Source: an uncultured Verrucomicrobia subdivision 3 bacterium
GTDB lineage: Bacteria > Verrucomicrobiota > Verrucomicrobiia > Limisphaerales > UBA11358
Reading direction: 5' to 3'
Assembly: GCA_903835255.1 (NCBI GenBank)
Contig: CAILMI010000020.1
Span: 35,654-99,653 of the forward strand
DNA: 64,000 nucleotides
Part shown: piece by piece, positions 48,915 to 56,603 of the stretch
Layout of the letters: each line of letters opens with the position of its first letter
Numbering within the stretch: the stretch's first letter is position 1
Translations under genes and position numbers: made by a program
The notes under the pieces: generated by a model
The model's database searches: none
What the model saw: the letters and a program-made list of their open reading frames with translations, nothing else
Told to the model about the DNA's origin: nothing

Positions 48915-50849
48915 ATGAATAGCCACTCCAAAAAAAATACAGTCTTCATTGTCGAAGATGAGCTGGTGGTGGCCCGCGATATCCAGCAGCAATTGGAATC
49001 CCTGGGCTATGAGGTGGTCGGCAACTCCCGGAAGGGGGAGGACGCCATCGCATTAGTCGGCCAGCTCCAGCCGGACTTGGTGCTGATGGATATCCATCTG
49101 GCCGGGCCGATGAAGGGCACGGAGGCCGCCCAAGCGATCAAGGACCGGTTTAATCTGCCGATTGTTTTTCTGACCGCTTTTTCAGATTCGGAGACGTTGA
49201 GTGCCGCCAAGGGATCCAAGCCTCAGGGCTATATCATCAAGCCCTTCACCGAGCGGATTCTGGAGACCACCGTTCAAATCGCCCTTCATAATCACCATCT
49301 GGAAACTCAGCTGCAGCGGTCTGAGGCGCGGCTGGCCCTGATCATTGAGGCCACCCGGGACGGCATCTGGGAGCGGGATCTGATTCACGGGGAGTCGTAC
49401 TATTCCCCCCGCTGGTTTGAGATGCTGGGATGGCGGCCGGAAGATCACGCGCTGTCCCCGGACTTGTGGCTGTCGTTTGTGCACCCGGATGACTTGAAAG
49501 AAAACGGCCGCTTGATGGCGGAAGCCCTTTCCGGGTCCGGCCGATTTTTCTCGCTGACCTATCGTTTGCGCCATAAGGACGGCCATTTTCTGCCGATTCT
49601 TTCAACCGGCGTCATCACCCGGGACGTCCGGGGCGTGGCAATGCGGGTGGCGGGCATTGATCGGGATCTGACCGCCGAGAAAAAAGCGGTGCATGCGGAC
49701 CGGCTGGAGAGTTTGGTGACGATGTCCGGCGGGGTGGCTCACGATTTAAATGACGCGCTGATACCCATTCTGACCGGATTGAAACAGCTGCGACGCAATC
49801 CCTCCCCGGAAGAAGACCTCCTTTCCCGCATGGAAGCCAGTGCCTTGAAAGGGGCGGAAATGGTCCGGCAACTGTTTGCCCTAGCCAAAGGATTGGAAGG
49901 CGAATTCGTCGCCCTCCAGCCCATCAAGGTGTTGAATGAGGTGGTCCAGATCATTCAATCCACCTATCCTAAAAATATTCGTTTGGCCACCCGCTTGGCA
50001 ACGGATATGCCCGATCTCCAGGGCGATCCGCTCCAACTCCGCCAGGTGCTCATGATTCTGTGCGCTAACGGGCGCGACGCCATGCCGGATGGCGGCCTGC
50101 TGACCCTCGAGGCGGAGTTCGTCCGTATTCCCGCCGGAGATGAGGAGGGCGTGGCGCCGGGGGACTACCTCTGTTGGAGGGTTTCCGATACTGGCACCGG
50201 CATTGCCCCGCAAATTTCCGACCGTATTTTTGAGCCGTTCTTCACGACCAAAAGCCGGGAGACCGCCACCGGCCTGGGGCTTTCCATGGCCCGCAGCATT
50301 GTGCTGACCCATGGCGGAGGAATCAAAGTTCGTTCCAGCCTTCATCTGGGTTCCGCTTTCGAGGTGTATCTGCCGCTCGCCGGCGCTTCCAACGGCCGGA
50401 CCCCGCGGATGGATAAAAAGAAGCCGGCGCTGTCCGGAGTGCGTCCACGCGTGCTCTTGGTGGATGAGGACTTGGGATCGCTCGGATTTTTTACCAGTGC
50501 CCTGAACGGGCTCGATTATGAAACGACTCGGGCCAACGGTCCGATTGAGGCCCTTGCCCGGGTGGCGGAATATGGAAAGGATTTGGATTTGGTCATCACC
50601 CGCCAGGACCTGCCCACCACGGATGGTCTTAGCTTCCTGCGGGTGCTGAAACATATGTTGCCGAACGTCGGCGTGATCGCCACCAGTGGCGAGGCGAATG
50701 AAGTCCCTAAGAATGAATTTCATTCACCGGGCGGGACGGTGTTGCTCTGCAAACCCTTCACTCAAGACGCCCTTCTCAAGGCCATTCAGCAGGTGTCCGA
50801 AAAAAGAAACTATGGCAGTTCCACTGAACCGTGGCGCGTCAGCGGGTAG
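48915..50849 (+). CDS. Hybrid histidine kinase (REC-PAS-HK-degenerate REC)
   Basis: 644 residues from the ATG at 48915. N-terminal receiver complete (VFIVEDELVVARDI, LVLMDIHLAGPMKGTEAA, TAFSD, IIKPFTE). PAS at ~135-255 with WxxD-type ends (IWERDLIHGESYYSPRWFEMLGW, FVHPDDLKENGR). Kinase core: VAHDLNDALIPILTGLKQL, CANGRDAMPDGG, DTGTGIAP, GLGLSMARSIV. The C-terminal receiver is degenerate: LVDEDLGSLGFF keeps the acidic pair, but the phospho-acceptor region reads LVITRQDLPTTDG where the upstream paralogue has LIITDQHMP, so Arg stands in place of Asp. The Lys (LLCKPFT) is kept. Clearly a tandem duplicate of the gene upstream. Confidence 0.92.
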   Translation: MNSHSKKNTVFIVEDELVVARDIQQQLESLGYEVVGNSRKGEDAIALVGQLQPDLVLMDIHLAGPMKGTEAAQAIKDRFNLPIVFLTAFSDSETLSAAKGSKPQGYIIKPFTERILETTVQIALHNHHLETQLQRSEARLALIIEATRDGIWERDLIHGESYYSPRWFEMLGWRPEDHALSPDLWLSFVHPDDLKENGRLMAEALSGSGRFFSLTYRLRHKDGHFLPILSTGVITRDVRGVAMRVAGIDRDLTAEKKAVHADRLESLVTMSGGVAHDLNDALIPILTGLKQLRRNPSPEEDLLSRMEASALKGAEMVRQLFALAKGLEGEFVALQPIKVLNEVVQIIQSTYPKNIRLATRLATDMPDLQGDPLQLRQVLMILCANGRDAMPDGGLLTLEAEFVRIPAGDEEGVAPGDYLCWRVSDTGTGIAPQISDRIFEPFFTTKSRETATGLGLSMARSIVLTHGGGIKVRSSLHLGSAFEVYLPLAGASNGRTPRMDKKKPALSGVRPRVLLVDEDLGSLGFFTSALNGLDYETTRANGPIEALARVAEYGKDLDLVITRQDLPTTDGLSFLRVLKHMLPNVGVIATSGEANEVPKNEFHSPGGTVLLCKPFTQDALLKAIQQVSEKRNYGSSTEPWRVSG

Positions 50850-51034
50850 GGTGGTCCGTCCTCTGCCCGCCGCCGTTGCCCATTCACGCGTGCGGATTTG
50901 CCCGACGGCGCGAACGGAGCAACGCGCCCTATTGCAATGCATCGTAGGGTCCGCAAACCAATAGCCGAGAACCGATAAGGAGAGCTTGTCGCCGACCGAT
51001 GGGTTCAGGATTGCCGGATAGGGCAGGCGGGCTC

Positions 51035-51271
51035 TTAGATTTTCACTTCACGATTCGCTCCGCGGAGCCAGATCTGCTCTGCGCGGGGCGGGTGGGCTGC
51101 CGGCCACTCGATCGCCTCTTCCACGGCCTCGCGCATTCTGGCAAACCACCAGGCGGCGCGTGCCACCCGTCCCGTGTGGCGTTGGAAATTCTGCTGCGGC
51201 GGCCGCCCGCTGAACCCCAATTCAAGTTGCCCGCTCTTTTCGTTGTTGGTTTTTATCTTGTTCTCTTTCAT
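51035..51271 (-). CDS. Small hypothetical protein of a Verrucomicrobiota-type family (78 aa)
   Basis: From the ATG at 51271: MKENKIKTNNEKSGQLELGF, then RHTGRVARAAWWFARMREAVEEAIEW, ending PRAEQIWLRGANREVKI. The RAxWWFxRMRxxVxxAxxW core followed by Pro/Ala and RxEQxWL resembles small proteins I have seen in this phylum; this is recollection, not a search. Soluble, basic, one amphipathic helix. An 8-bp perfect hairpin lies 23 bases upstream of its start. Function unknown. It follows panB on the same strand, ~165 bases away. Confidence 0.6.
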   Translation of the reverse strand: MKENKIKTNNEKSGQLELGFSGRPPQQNFQRHTGRVARAAWWFARMREAVEEAIEWPAAHPPRAEQIWLRGANREVKI

Positions 51272-51293
51272 GCGCACCATCATGACAGGGGGG

Positions 51294-51314
51294 GTGGGAC
51301 AAAGGCTGTCCCAC
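51294..51314. promoter_or_regulatory. Perfect GTGGGACA hairpin upstream of the small protein gene
   Basis: GTGGGACA (51294-51301) and TGTCCCAC (51307-51314) pair perfectly around AAGGC. Not followed by a T-tract in either useful direction, so more likely an operator or RNA element than a terminator. Half-sites recur: GGGGTGGGACA at 31952-31962 and AAGGCTGTCCCA at 63647-63658. Confidence 0.5.
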
Positions 51315-51436
51315 TAGAAAAATAATTTCAGGCGGGAAACCCGTCGGGACACAGCAGGTTTACTAAAACTCGTGTGGCGAGAGCGGTGCCGTGATGGGGA
51401 TCGCTGCCAGAGGAGCCAGCGGCGGCGCGAACCGGG

Positions 51437-52210
51437 TCAGGAATCGGCGGGCTGAAGACTTTTTTTCCATGCGGCCACCGCGGTCTGGATCTCCGCTGCG
51501 CTGTTCAGCCTAGGTTTTACAAAGCGCGGGGTGAACCAGGGAAAGGCGCCGATTAAATCGTGCGTCACCAGGATTTGGCCGCTGCAATCCGGACCGCTTC
51601 CGATGCCGATGGTGGGGATGGGGATCTGTTGCGAAATCTCGCGGGCGACCGGCGGCGTCACCAGTTCCAGGACCACCGCGAACGCGCCTGCCTCCGCCAG
51701 CGCCCGCGCGTCGGCGAGGAGTTTCTGGTGTTCCTCTTCCTTCCGTCCTTTGATGTGGTAGCCGCCTTCCTCCAAAACGTGCTGGGGCAGCATTCCCAGA
51801 TGGCCGCAGAACGGGATGCCCGCCGCGACGATGGCCTGGATCTGCGGCAAAATTTCACGGCCGCCCTCCGCCTTCACAAATTCGGCCCCGGCGGCAACCA
51901 GCCGGCGGGCATGGGTCACCGCCGCCTCAACCGTTTCGTAACTCCGATAAGGCAGGTCTGCGCCCAGCAGCGCCGTCGGTCGGGCCCGGGCCGCGGCCCG
52001 GACATGATGTTCCATCTCCGGCATCGTCACCTGGGTGGTGTCCGGATACCCGAGCACCACCATGCCGAGCGAATCGCCGACCAGCAGCAGCGTCACGCCC
52101 GCCTCGTCCAGCAGTTTCGCCATCGGATAATCATAGGCGGTGAGCGCGGCGATGGGTTCGCCCCGCTCCTTCATGGCGCGGAGGGTTGCGGCGGTGATTT
52201 TTGGATTCAT
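51437..52210 (-). CDS. panB: 3-methyl-2-oxobutanoate hydroxymethyltransferase
   Basis: 257 residues, family length. Adds a hydroxymethyl group from methylene-THF to alpha-ketoisovalerate, first committed step of pantothenate. Motifs: LTAYDYPMAKLLDEAGVTLLLVGDSLGMVVLG (Mg-binding Asp), TMPEMEHHVRAAARA, the catalytic-region KAEGGREILPQIQAIVAAGIPFCGHLGMLPQ, GGYHIKGR, and LELVTPPVAREISQQIPIPTIGIGSGPDCSGQILVTHDL. First or second gene of the minus-strand group with heptose kinase and thiG. Its substrate derives from the Val pathway that ilvB feeds. Confidence 0.97.
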   Translation of the reverse strand: MNPKITAATLRAMKERGEPIAALTAYDYPMAKLLDEAGVTLLLVGDSLGMVVLGYPDTTQVTMPEMEHHVRAAARARPTALLGADLPYRSYETVEAAVTHARRLVAAGAEFVKAEGGREILPQIQAIVAAGIPFCGHLGMLPQHVLEEGGYHIKGRKEEEHQKLLADARALAEAGAFAVVLELVTPPVAREISQQIPIPTIGIGSGPDCSGQILVTHDLIGAFPWFTPRFVKPRLNSAAEIQTAVAAWKKSLQPADS

Positions 52211-52256
52211 TTCTGTCCGTGAAGGATGCGGCTCCGGCAGGCCTGCGGCGATACTC

Positions 52257-53270
52257 TTATGGATTAAAACTCTTGAGCAATTCCCCGGGCGTGGTCGTGG
52301 CGGTGCCGACCTTGCCGACGACGATGCCGGCGGCGTGGTTGGAGAGGATGGCCGCTTCCACGGGCGATGCGCCAGCCGCTACCGCGAGGGTGAACGTGGC
52401 GATCACCGTGTCGCCGGCGCCGGAAACGTCGAACACCTCCTGCGCCACCGTGGGGATGTGGAACGGCTTCTGCCCGCGCTGGCAGAGCAGCATGCCCAGT
52501 TCGCCGAGCGTGATGAGCAGGAGCGCCGGACGCAATTCGTTGAGGAGCCGTTCCGCCACGAGCATGAGGTTCTTGTCAGATAGCGGGTGGGAATGGCGGG
52601 TGGTGTCGGGCAGGGCGGCCAGATCAAACGCCTCCTTGCGGTTGGGGGTGATGAGCGAAAGGTTGCTCAAGTTGAGGTGATGCACCGGCTTGGGGTCGAG
52701 GCTCAGCCAGACGCCGCGCCGCCGGCACAGCGCTTTGATTTCATTCAGCAAGGACTGCGTGACCACGCCTTTGCCGTAATCTCCCACAATCACGGCATCG
52801 GCCCGGGACAGTCGGGTTTTTAGCCCTGCCAAGAGACGGTCCGTCCCCTTGCCGGCCATATCCGCGCGCGTCTCGCGGTCGATGCGGACCACCTGCTGCT
52901 GGTGGGCGACAATACGGGTTTTGATGCTTGTGTGACGGCCGGGGCAGGGGATGAGGCCGCCGCAGCCGATGGTTTGTCCGGCTAAAATTTCCTTCAGCTG
53001 GCGGCCGGCATCGTCCTGGCCGATGGCCCCGAACAGTTCCGCCGACGCTGCCAGGGACACCAGATTACGCGCCACGTTTGCCGCGCCCCCGGGCATGAAG
53101 CTCTCGCGCTGGAAATCCACCACCGGCACCGGCGCCTCAGGCGAGATGCGCGACACGCCGCCCCAGATGAACTGGTCCAGCATCACATCGCCGACCACGA
53201 GAACGCGGGTCTTTTGTGCGGCGGACAGGATCTGTCGGGCCCGCGAAGCGGACAGGAGGGGGGCGCTCAT
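52257..53270 (-). CDS. rfaE1: D-glycero-beta-D-manno-heptose-7-phosphate kinase (HldE N-domain type)
   Basis: 337 residues from the ATG at 53270 (MSAPLLSASRARQILSAAQK). PfkB-fold sugar kinase making heptose 1,7-bisphosphate for LPS inner core. Hallmarks: VLVVGDVMLDQFIWGGVSRISPEAPVPVVDF, PGGAANVARNL, the RIVAHQQQVVRIDRE segment typical of RfaE, IVGDYGKGVV, SLDPKP, ITPNRKEA and catalytic VSGAGDTVIATF. The adenylyltransferase domain of bifunctional HldE is absent, so it must be encoded separately. A TTG 24 bases upstream is also open. Indicates an LPS-bearing outer membrane. Confidence 0.93.
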   Translation of the reverse strand: MSAPLLSASRARQILSAAQKTRVLVVGDVMLDQFIWGGVSRISPEAPVPVVDFQRESFMPGGAANVARNLVSLAASAELFGAIGQDDAGRQLKEILAGQTIGCGGLIPCPGRHTSIKTRIVAHQQQVVRIDRETRADMAGKGTDRLLAGLKTRLSRADAVIVGDYGKGVVTQSLLNEIKALCRRRGVWLSLDPKPVHHLNLSNLSLITPNRKEAFDLAALPDTTRHSHPLSDKNLMLVAERLLNELRPALLLITLGELGMLLCQRGQKPFHIPTVAQEVFDVSGAGDTVIATFTLAVAAGASPVEAAILSNHAAGIVVGKVGTATTTPGELLKSFNP

Positions 53271-53352
53271 AGTTTTAAAGGCACGATTGTTCAACGTTTA
53301 ATCCTGAAATAAACGGGGGCATTTGCGTCCATGTTTATGTTGAATGGGAACT

Positions 53353-54141
53353 TTAATCTAAAAACGCCGTCAAGGGGCTTGTGGCGCTGGCCGTTTCACT
53401 TTGTGCGCCCAACCCGCTTTCAAAGGCGCTGCGCCCGGCCTCCACGGCCAACTTGAACGCGATGCCCATGCGGTCCGGATCCTGGGCCACGGCAATGGCG
53501 GTGTTGACCAGCACGGCGTCGGCGCCCAATTCCATCGCCTCGGCCGCGTGGCTGGGCGCGCCGATGCCCGCGTCCACGATCACCGGGACGGTTGCCTGTT
53601 CGATGATGATCCGGATCTGGTCGCGCGTTTGAAGGCCGCGATTGGAGCCGATGGGCGAACCGAGCGGCATCACCGTTGCGCAGCCCACCTCCTGCAACCG
53701 CTTCGCCAGCACCGGATCGGCGTTGATGTAGGGCAGCACGATGAATCCCTCCTTCACGAGTATTTCCGCCGCCTTGAACGTCTCGATCGGATCGGGCAGC
53801 AGGTAGCGGGGGTCGGGATGAATTTCCAGTTTCACCCACTTGGGGAGCCCGGCGGCCACAGCCAGGCGGGCGAGGCGGACGGCTTCCTCGGCATTCATCG
53901 CCCCGCTGGTGTTGGGCAGGAGCAGGTATTTTTGCGGGTCGATGAATTCAAGGATGTTGGCGAAGGGATCCTTCTTGCCGGTCAAATCCGCGCGGCGCAG
54001 GGCGACGGTGACCATACCCGTGCCGCTGGCGGCGAGCGCCGAGCGCATGGCTTCCGGGGATGAAAATTTTCCGGTGCCCAGAATGAGGCGGGAAGAGAAA
54101 GCCCGTCCGGCAATAAGAAGCGGCTGGTTGGCAAAAGACAT
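53353..54141 (-). CDS. thiG: Thiazole synthase
   Basis: 262 residues, (beta/alpha)8 barrel. Forms the thiazole phosphate of thiamin from DXP, dehydroglycine and ThiS thiocarboxylate. Motifs: [40 protein letters not shown], the Schiff-base Lys in [86 protein letters not shown]. Partners ThiS, ThiF and ThiH are not in the window. No TPP riboswitch pattern is visible upstream. Confidence 0.97.
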   Translation of the reverse strand: MSFANQPLLIAGRAFSSRLILGTGKFSSPEAMRSALAASGTGMVTVALRRADLTGKKDPFANILEFIDPQKYLLLPNTSGAMNAEEAVRLARLAVAAGLPKWVKLEIHPDPRYLLPDPIETFKAAEILVKEGFIVLPYINADPVLAKRLQEVGCATVMPLGSPIGSNRGLQTRDQIRIIIEQATVPVIVDAGIGAPSHAAEAMELGADAVLVNTAIAVAQDPDRMGIAFKLAVEAGRSAFESGLGAQSETASATSPLTAFLD

Positions 54142-54199
54142 CGCCGATACTTTAGAAAATCGTTCAGATTTGTCGAGCAGCGAAGGCGGCAGCGGCGGG

Positions 54200-54817
54200 T
54201 CACCCCTGGAGCGCCCGGTGGAGCAGGGCCTGTTCGCGCTCGCCGTAGGTCAGCTTCAGGGCCTCCGCGCGCGCGGCGTCGGTCATCTTTCCCCAGCTCT
54301 TTTGAAGCGCGTTGATGGTTTTCTCCTCGTCGGTCTTGGCGGCGAGGGCGGCAAACTGGAATTCCAAGAATACCAGGCAGAGGGCGTCCTCAATCGTTCG
54401 CGTCTCAGGGTCGGCGGGGAAATTTTTCTTGAGGTTCAACTCCTGCACGCGGCAGATGGTTTCCGGGTCGTAGCCGGTTTCGCGGAGAATCGCGCCGGAT
54501 TTTTCCGCGTGAAATTTTTTGAGGTCCGCGCGCCAGCGCAGGTAGCCCGCGCGGGTCATGGGATAGGAGGAGCGGGGGCTTTCCCAGCGGCAGAGATGCT
54601 GACAGCGCGCGGCCAGGCGCAGGGCTTCCGAGGCATCGGGCGCCAGCCGCAGCACCCAGGCGGTGAGGCGCTGCGCATACAGCCATTCCCGAGGATGGTC
54701 CTGCCCCGCGTCGGTTTCCCGGTTCGGGTCGCGCGCGTTCTCGGCGTCGAACCGGCTCAGGGCGGCGGCGAATTTCTGCGGGTCGCGCGGTTGGAATGGG
54801 TTCGGGACGTCTTGCAC
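54200..54817 (-). CDS. DUF4202 domain protein
   Basis: 205 residues from a GTG at 54817 ([32 protein letters not shown]), with the frame open to a TTG at 54856. Features of DUF4202: [10 protein letters not shown] near the N-terminus, [54 protein letters not shown], [18 protein letters not shown] end ([17 protein letters not shown]). Several His/Asp positions recall HD-type metal proteins, but no activity is established. Soluble. Confidence 0.82.
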   Translation of the reverse strand: MQDVPNPFQPRDPQKFAAALSRFDAENARDPNRETDAGQDHPREWLYAQRLTAWVLRLAPDASEALRLAARCQHLCRWESPRSSYPMTRAGYLRWRADLKKFHAEKSGAILRETGYDPETICRVQELNLKKNFPADPETRTIEDALCLVFLEFQFAALAAKTDEEKTINALQKSWGKMTDAARAEALKLTYGEREQALLHRALQG

Positions 54818-54880
54818 AGCCGGATTTTTACGGATGCCCGCCGGAGCGCAAGCCAATTAGAGCGGCCGCGGCCGGCGTCT

Positions 54881-56026
54881 CTAGCGCCCCCGGGATTCGC
54901 GGAATTTTTTGGCCGTCAGGCCGGTGACGCGCTTGAAGGCGATGCAGAAGCTGTTGGCGCTCTGGTAACCCACCGTTTCGGCGAGGGCTTCGATTTTGAG
55001 AGTGGTTTCAGTGAGCAGTTTTCGGGCGTGCTCAATCCGGACCCGTTGCAGTTCCTGTCCGGGTGTCCGGCGGAGGTGCTCCAGGAACGCCTTGTGCAGC
55101 CCGCGTCGCGACATGGACGCGACCTCCACCAGGGCCTTGACACCGATGGGCTCGTGGCTGTGATCCTGGATGAATCGGACACTGCGAGCCACACCGGGGT
55201 GGGGCACCGCCAGGAGGTCGCTGCTCTTGCGCACCCGCACGCCGGCGGCGGGGATGCGGACCGGTTTTTTGGAGGCTCGTTTACCGGCCATCAAGGTGTC
55301 GAGAAGCTGGGCTCCGCGATAGCCGAGGGCCTCCAGATTGGTGTCCACGCTGGAGATTGGCGTGCGCATGGTGTCGGGCGCCAGGAGGTGGTTTTCCGCG
55401 CCGACAATGGCGACCTGCTCAGGAACGGCGATGCCCGCGCTCTCGCAGGATTCCAGCACGTCCAGGGCCTGCTGATCGTTGGCGGCAAACACGGCGAGCG
55501 GCTTGGCGGCCTGGCTCATCTGGGCCGCCAGCCAGCGTCGTTTTGTCTTCCATTCCTCGCGGCCGGGCGAGAAGGCGCTCGAGGTATGCCAGCGCAGCCA
55601 GCGGCACGGGTGCCCGACCCGCTGCAGGGCCTGTTCAAAGCCCCGGCCGCGCTCTTCATAGGACCAATTGTCGGCGTCGCTGTAATAGAGGAAGTTCGCA
55701 AAGCCGCGCGAAAGAAAATGATCGGCCACCAGGTGTGCCGCGTGGGCGTGGTCCTCGAGCACCCGATGAAATTTCAGCTCCGGGCGGCGCAGGCTGAAAT
55801 CCACCGTCGGCTTTTTCATGCCCTGCACCATCTCGGCCAGATCGTCGCCGGCCCCCAGCCAGGCCAGAATGCCATCGCCCTCCCAGCCCCAGGGAATCAC
55901 CCGTTCCCGCGCCAGATCCGAGTAGACATGCCAGTCATGCTCCCGGGCATATTTCTCAATGCCCTGATGCAAATGGTAATCGTACCATCCAAGGGCGAGC
56001 AGCACGCGCTTTTGCTTTTTGGACAT
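54881..56026 (-). CDS. XylR-type transcriptional regulator (periplasmic-binding-protein-like sensor + AraC HTH)
   Basis: 381 residues. N-terminal type I PBP-like sensor as in LacI/XylR (RVLLALGWYDYHLHQGIEKYAREHDWHVY, GDGILAWLG, VDFSLRRPELKFHRVLEDHAHAAHLVADHFLSRGFANFLYY, AVFAANDQQALDVLESCESAGIAVPEQVAIVGAEN). C-terminal AraC/XylS double HTH (VKALVEVASMSRRGLHKAFLEHLRRTPGQELQRVRIEHARKLLTETTLKIEALAETVGYQSANSFCIAFKRVTGLTAKKFR). E. coli XylR has this arrangement; the ligand here may be a sugar. The symporter-galactokinase genes are divergent ~580 bases away, which makes them possible targets (inference). Confidence 0.92.
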   Translation of the reverse strand: MSKKQKRVLLALGWYDYHLHQGIEKYAREHDWHVYSDLARERVIPWGWEGDGILAWLGAGDDLAEMVQGMKKPTVDFSLRRPELKFHRVLEDHAHAAHLVADHFLSRGFANFLYYSDADNWSYEERGRGFEQALQRVGHPCRWLRWHTSSAFSPGREEWKTKRRWLAAQMSQAAKPLAVFAANDQQALDVLESCESAGIAVPEQVAIVGAENHLLAPDTMRTPISSVDTNLEALGYRGAQLLDTLMAGKRASKKPVRIPAAGVRVRKSSDLLAVPHPGVARSVRFIQDHSHEPIGVKALVEVASMSRRGLHKAFLEHLRRTPGQELQRVRIEHARKLLTETTLKIEALAETVGYQSANSFCIAFKRVTGLTAKKFRESRGR

Positions 56027-56042
56027 GCGGTGACGAAAATCT

Positions 56043-56089
56043 AAAACAAAACCGCGCCCGGTTCAAACGAATTGAACCGGGGCGCGGTT
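56043..56089 (-). terminator. Strong hairpin: terminator of YlbF-like gene, overlapping a possible XylR promoter
   Basis: The 17-base arm 56050-56066 and 18-base arm 56072-56089 pair throughout with one bulged G, loop ACGAA; on the minus strand it is followed by TTTTGTTTT. It ends the YlbF-like transcript 24 bases past its stop. The 3' arm also holds TTGAAC (56066-56061) spaced 17 bp from TAGATT (56043-56038), a plausible promoter for the regulator starting at 56026. Confidence 0.75.
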
Positions 56090-56112
56090 GAAACCGGCCA
56101 GAGGCAGACGGA

Positions 56113-56508
56113 TCAGTGGCAGCCGCAGCCGCTGCCGCAGGAACCCTCTTCGAGGTCCGCCGCCACCGGCACGCGGCCCAGTTCAATCGTCTTGGAAATC
56201 TGTTTCTGAATGGAGCCCTGGAGGGCGTGCAGTTCCTCCTGGGCGTCCAGGAAGCCGCGCGCCACGGGGTTGCCCAGCAGCGCCTCGCGTTTGGCTTCGA
56301 ACTCGGAGATCTCCGACGGTTCGAGCTTCTGGCCGTGGTGCTGTTTTTCCTGCAGGGCCTGGCCCTGGCTCATCAGCGAATCATACGCCCCCCGGGCGCT
56401 GTCGTTGGCCATGAAGGTGTCGATGCGCTGGCGCAGGGCGATCATCTCCGGCTGGGTGAGCAGGGCGTTGCAGAGTTCCTGAGTTTTTTCCTGAATGAGG
56501 GTGTTCAT
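56113..56508 (-). CDS. YlbF-family protein with Cys/His-rich tail
   Basis: 131 residues from the ATG at 56508 (MNTLIQEKTQELCNALLTQPEMIALRQRIDTFMANDSARGAYDSL). Helical throughout, the YlbF/YmcA pattern: two long helices with FEAKREALLGNPVARGFLDAQEELHALQGSIQKQISKTIELG. B. subtilis homologues form an RNase Y accessory complex that carries iron-sulfur clusters. Here the protein ends in GSCGSGCGCH, a likely metal or cluster ligand set. Divergent from the symporter gene, with its own terminator. Confidence 0.78.
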   Translation of the reverse strand: MNTLIQEKTQELCNALLTQPEMIALRQRIDTFMANDSARGAYDSLMSQGQALQEKQHHGQKLEPSEISEFEAKREALLGNPVARGFLDAQEELHALQGSIQKQISKTIELGRVPVAADLEEGSCGSGCGCH

Positions 56509-56603
56509 AAAAATAATTTGCGCCGACAGTAAATCACAGCCGTCGGTCCATAGCAATTAGTTTGACACGCTCCGCAGTAAATCTTTAAGGTCAACATCAA
56601 CCT

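Noticed and set aside
53270..54250. TPP riboswitch upstream of thiG
   Set aside because: Neither the CTGAGA nor the ACCTGATCTGG-type conserved elements are visible upstream of the thiG start.
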